From: Porticoccaceae bacterium
GTDB taxonomy: Bacteria; Pseudomonadota; Gammaproteobacteria; Pseudomonadales; Porticoccaceae
Reading direction: 5' to 3'
Length of the DNA stretch: 8,413 nucleotides
Assembly: GCA_030590275.1 (NCBI GenBank)
Contig: JAUUYV010000055.1
Span: 1-8,413 of the forward strand
In this document: positions 6,934 to 8,413 of the stretch, in pieces
How positions within the stretch are numbered: position 1 is the stretch's first letter
Layout: every line of letters starts with the position of its first letter
Notes under the pieces: generated by a model
Told to the model about the DNA's origin: nothing
Seen by the model: the letters and a program-made list of their open reading frames with translations, nothing else
The model's database searches: none
Program-made: the position numbers and the translations under genes

Positions 6934-6977
6934 ACTCTGCCGCACGCCCTCGCCACAAATTGAGGGTGATGCTTGTT

Positions 6978-7002
6978 GTTATTTGGCCGCAAACCATATA
7001 AC
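6978..7002. promoter_or_regulatory. 25-bp dyad, candidate operator in the LLM leader
   Basis: Plus-strand GTTATTTGG, a 7-nt spacer CCGCAAA, then CCATATAAC. The arms are inverted copies with 8 of 9 bases matching. It lies 60-84 nt upstream of ATG 6918 and just downstream of the best promoter-like hexamers, where a repressor dimer would block transcription. There is no T-run, so it is not a terminator. Confidence 0.4.
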
Positions 7003-7009
7003 CAATTGT

Positions 7010-7039
7010 CTGATATGTAAACTGGCTGCATGTTGGCAA
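7010..7039 (-). promoter_or_regulatory. possible sigma-70 promoter for the LLM gene
   Basis: Minus-strand TTGCCA (7034-7039) and TATCAG (7010-7015) separated by 18 nt. The first hexamer is one base off the -35 consensus and the second two bases off the -10. A promoter is required here because a terminator lies just upstream, but the exact hexamers are uncertain. Confidence 0.3.
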
Positions 7040-7040
7040 G
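7026..7040 (-). promoter_or_regulatory. motif shared with the cyclase upstream region
   Basis: Minus-strand CTTGCCAACATGCAG, the partner of the element at 5748-5763. It overlaps the -35-like TTGCCA and lies 108 nt before the LLM start. Confidence 0.4.
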
Positions 7041-7092
7041 ATACCTCCATTTCCCGATACACACATCCCGGAAACACATAAACGCCGCCCAC

Positions 7093-7118
7093 AAAAAAGG
7101 CGATGCCTTAGCACCGCC
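7093..7118 (-). terminator. intrinsic terminator between the two LLM genes
   Basis: On the minus strand GGCGGTGC-TAAG-GCATCGCC forms an 8-bp stem (one G-T wobble) with a 4-nt loop, followed directly by TTTTTT at 7093-7098. It lies about 77 nt past the stop of the LLM gene at 7195 and should end that transcript. Confidence 0.88.
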
Positions 7119-7194
7119 CTGGCTTGCTATTAAACTGACTATTAAAACCTGACCATTAAATAGATGGCCCTCATCTATTTAACCATCGCTAGTT

Positions 7195-8292
7195 TCAGGC
7201 CGCCTTATAATCCGGGGCCTCCCATCCCTGCACCACAGACACCACCTCTTCGGCAAATAAGGTCATGCTACTTTTTGCATATTCATAGGGCATGCCGGCA
7301 AAACTAAACGAACAGTTAATGTCCATTGCGCCAATAATATCCTGGACGCCCTGGATTTTTTCCAGACACTGTTCAGGCGTGCCCCAGATCTGCAGATCCG
7401 TAAATCCCTTGCCCATCGCTTCATCACCAACTTCACGCGCATACTTGGCCGATTCATGATAAAAATCGTAAGCACCGCCACCTTTCGATGCGAAATGGTC
7501 TCCTGTCATTTCATAATGAGCCATCGCCGACTGCCAGTAATCCGACATATATTTGTAAGCCATGTCCTCTGCTTTTTTCTCATCTTTGTCGCAAATCACG
7601 AACAAGTTAGCACTGGTAGGAGGTGCCTGCTGGCCCTGCTCCCTTTCGTAGTGAGCGCGCCAGACATCAATCTCCTTAGCCCGAGTTTCCCAGGGCCCGA
7701 TAGCAAACGTCATGATGGAACCGCCCAGTTTAGCTGCATGAGGTGCAGTGTCCGGAGACATCGAGACAATTAATGTGCGGTCTTTAAAGGATTTAAACGG
7801 GCGTGGACGAATCTCACGACGCTCCTGCTTAAAGTAGGGGCCTTTACCTTCCATAAAACCGGTGTCCAGCGCTTCGATGATCATCGCTGCCGACTCATTC
7901 ATACGGTCTCGGGACTCTGCCATATCAATACCGAAGCCATCGTATTCGATCTGTGCAAGCCCTCGGCCCAAACCCATGAGCACTCGACCTTTGGACAGGT
8001 TATCCAGCATCGCGATACTGGTGGCAACACGAATCGGATCCTTGTGCCAGGGCAGGATGATTGCTGCCGTACCCAGATTAATTCGCTTAGTTTGACCCGC
8101 CAGGAAGGCCAGAAACTGGGGTATATCCGGACTCAAGGTGTAATCGGTAAAGTGATGCTCAACCGCCCATACTGAATCCAGCCCCAGCGGCTCGCTCATC
8201 AACGCTATTTCTACCTCATTCTGATACATATCGTAATCAGACTGGGGCAAGTTAGGGTGGTTTTGAAACAACATAAGCTGTCCAACTTTCAT
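7195..8292 (-). CDS. LLM-class flavin-dependent oxidoreductase (luciferase-like), paralogue
   Basis: Second luciferase-like flavin-dependent oxidoreductase, 365 residues, with the same block order as its neighbour: MKVGQLMLFQNHPN, WAVEHHFTDYTLSPD (EHHF at 45-48), AIILPWHKDPIRVATSIAML, DNLSKGRVLMGLGRGLAQIE, RPRPFKSFKDR, DYWQSAMAHYEMTGDHF and DLQIWGTPEQCLEKI. The two are aligned over the whole length with small gaps but are clearly diverged, so they probably differ in substrate. ATG 8292 has AGGAGAG (8299-8305) with 8 nt spacing and no competing start. Substrate and cofactor (FMN or F420) cannot be told. It is the first gene after the right-edge terminator-like tail and is followed by a strong terminator, so it is likely monocistronic. 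Confidence 0.9.
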   Translation of the reverse strand: MKVGQLMLFQNHPNLPQSDYDMYQNEVEIALMSEPLGLDSVWAVEHHFTDYTLSPDIPQFLAFLAGQTKRINLGTAAIILPWHKDPIRVATSIAMLDNLSKGRVLMGLGRGLAQIEYDGFGIDMAESRDRMNESAAMIIEALDTGFMEGKGPYFKQERREIRPRPFKSFKDRTLIVSMSPDTAPHAAKLGGSIMTFAIGPWETRAKEIDVWRAHYEREQGQQAPPTSANLFVICDKDEKKAEDMAYKYMSDYWQSAMAHYEMTGDHFASKGGGAYDFYHESAKYAREVGDEAMGKGFTDLQIWGTPEQCLEKIQGVQDIIGAMDINCSFSFAGMPYEYAKSSMTLFAEEVVSVVQGWEAPDYKAA

Positions 8293-8398
8293 AAGGTACT
8301 CTCCTAATATTTAAATATCTAAACTGTCCTGGTAGGGCATTCTGCCAGTAGGCGGCCCAAAATAAACCCGCAAACACCCCTACTCTTGATCCAGAACA

Positions 8399-8413
8399 AT
8401 AAAAAAGGCCGAC
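8399..8413 (-). terminator. likely end of a terminator for an upstream gene (partial)
   Basis: The window's right edge reads GTCGGCCTTTTTTATT on the minus strand, i.e. a GC-rich half-stem followed by six T (8401-8406). This fits the 3' half of an intrinsic terminator whose other arm is outside the window. The interval 8306-8398 would then hold the promoter of the LLM gene at 7195-8292; I see no convincing hexamer pair in it. Confidence 0.35.

Noticed and set aside
6932..7114. Minus-strand 60-codon open frame between the LLM genes
   Set aside because: It crosses the terminator, promoter region and ribosome binding site, and its sequence is cysteine-rich and unlike any family I know.
8307..8318. 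Perfect 12-bp palindrome ATATTTAAATAT before the first LLM gene
   Set aside because: Made only of A and T next to a ribosome binding site; such palindromes arise readily by chance in AT-rich leaders.
8328..8357. Short inverted (GGCA/TGCC) and direct (GTAGG) repeats upstream of the first LLM gene
   Set aside because: The arms are 4-5 bases and overlap one another; no consistent operator-like symmetry.

Overview
The window looks like chromosome from a marine-type gammaproteobacterium with moderate GC content. This rests on the protein families and their sequence style, such as the ArfB close to the E. coli protein and the YfcA-like TauE/SafE; a genus cannot be named from the sequence alone. 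Every supportable gene lies on the minus strand, so transcription runs from the right end of the window to the left. No RNA genes, insertion sequences, CRISPR arrays or integrase genes were seen.

Right half (about 4600-8413), read in the direction of transcription: two full-length, related luciferase-like (LLM) flavin-dependent oxidoreductases, then an exported cyclase/kynurenine-formamidase-like hydrolase, then a sodium:solute symporter. Each of the two LLM genes is followed by a strong intrinsic terminator (7093-7118 and 5774-5802), so this is a row of separately transcribed genes rather than one operon. The spaces between them hold candidate control sites: an 11-bp identical motif upstream of both the second LLM gene and the cyclase, a 25-bp dyad in the leader of the second LLM gene, and a tandem 20-bp-period direct repeat upstream of the symporter. 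The set (oxygenases, periplasmic hydrolase, transporter) would suit uptake and breakdown of a small organic compound, but the substrate cannot be read from the sequence and the link is an inference.

Left half (1-3003): the ribosome-rescue hydrolase ArfB starts 33 bp after the symporter. A 218-bp gap follows, holding a short coding-like remnant. Next is a compact group: a TauE/SafE permease interrupted by one in-frame TAA, a 112-residue membrane-anchored protein of unknown function joined to it by an ATGA overlap, and an AI-2E/PerM-family membrane protein whose ribosome binding site overlaps the preceding stop. The left edge cuts a reading frame that resembles the beginning of a SAM-dependent methyltransferase but has no ordinary start codon.

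I see no clear evidence of a wholly new system. The points most worth checking are the single-codon break in TauE, the repeated and dyad elements upstream of the LLM, cyclase and symporter genes, and the altered metal-binding motif of the cyclase.
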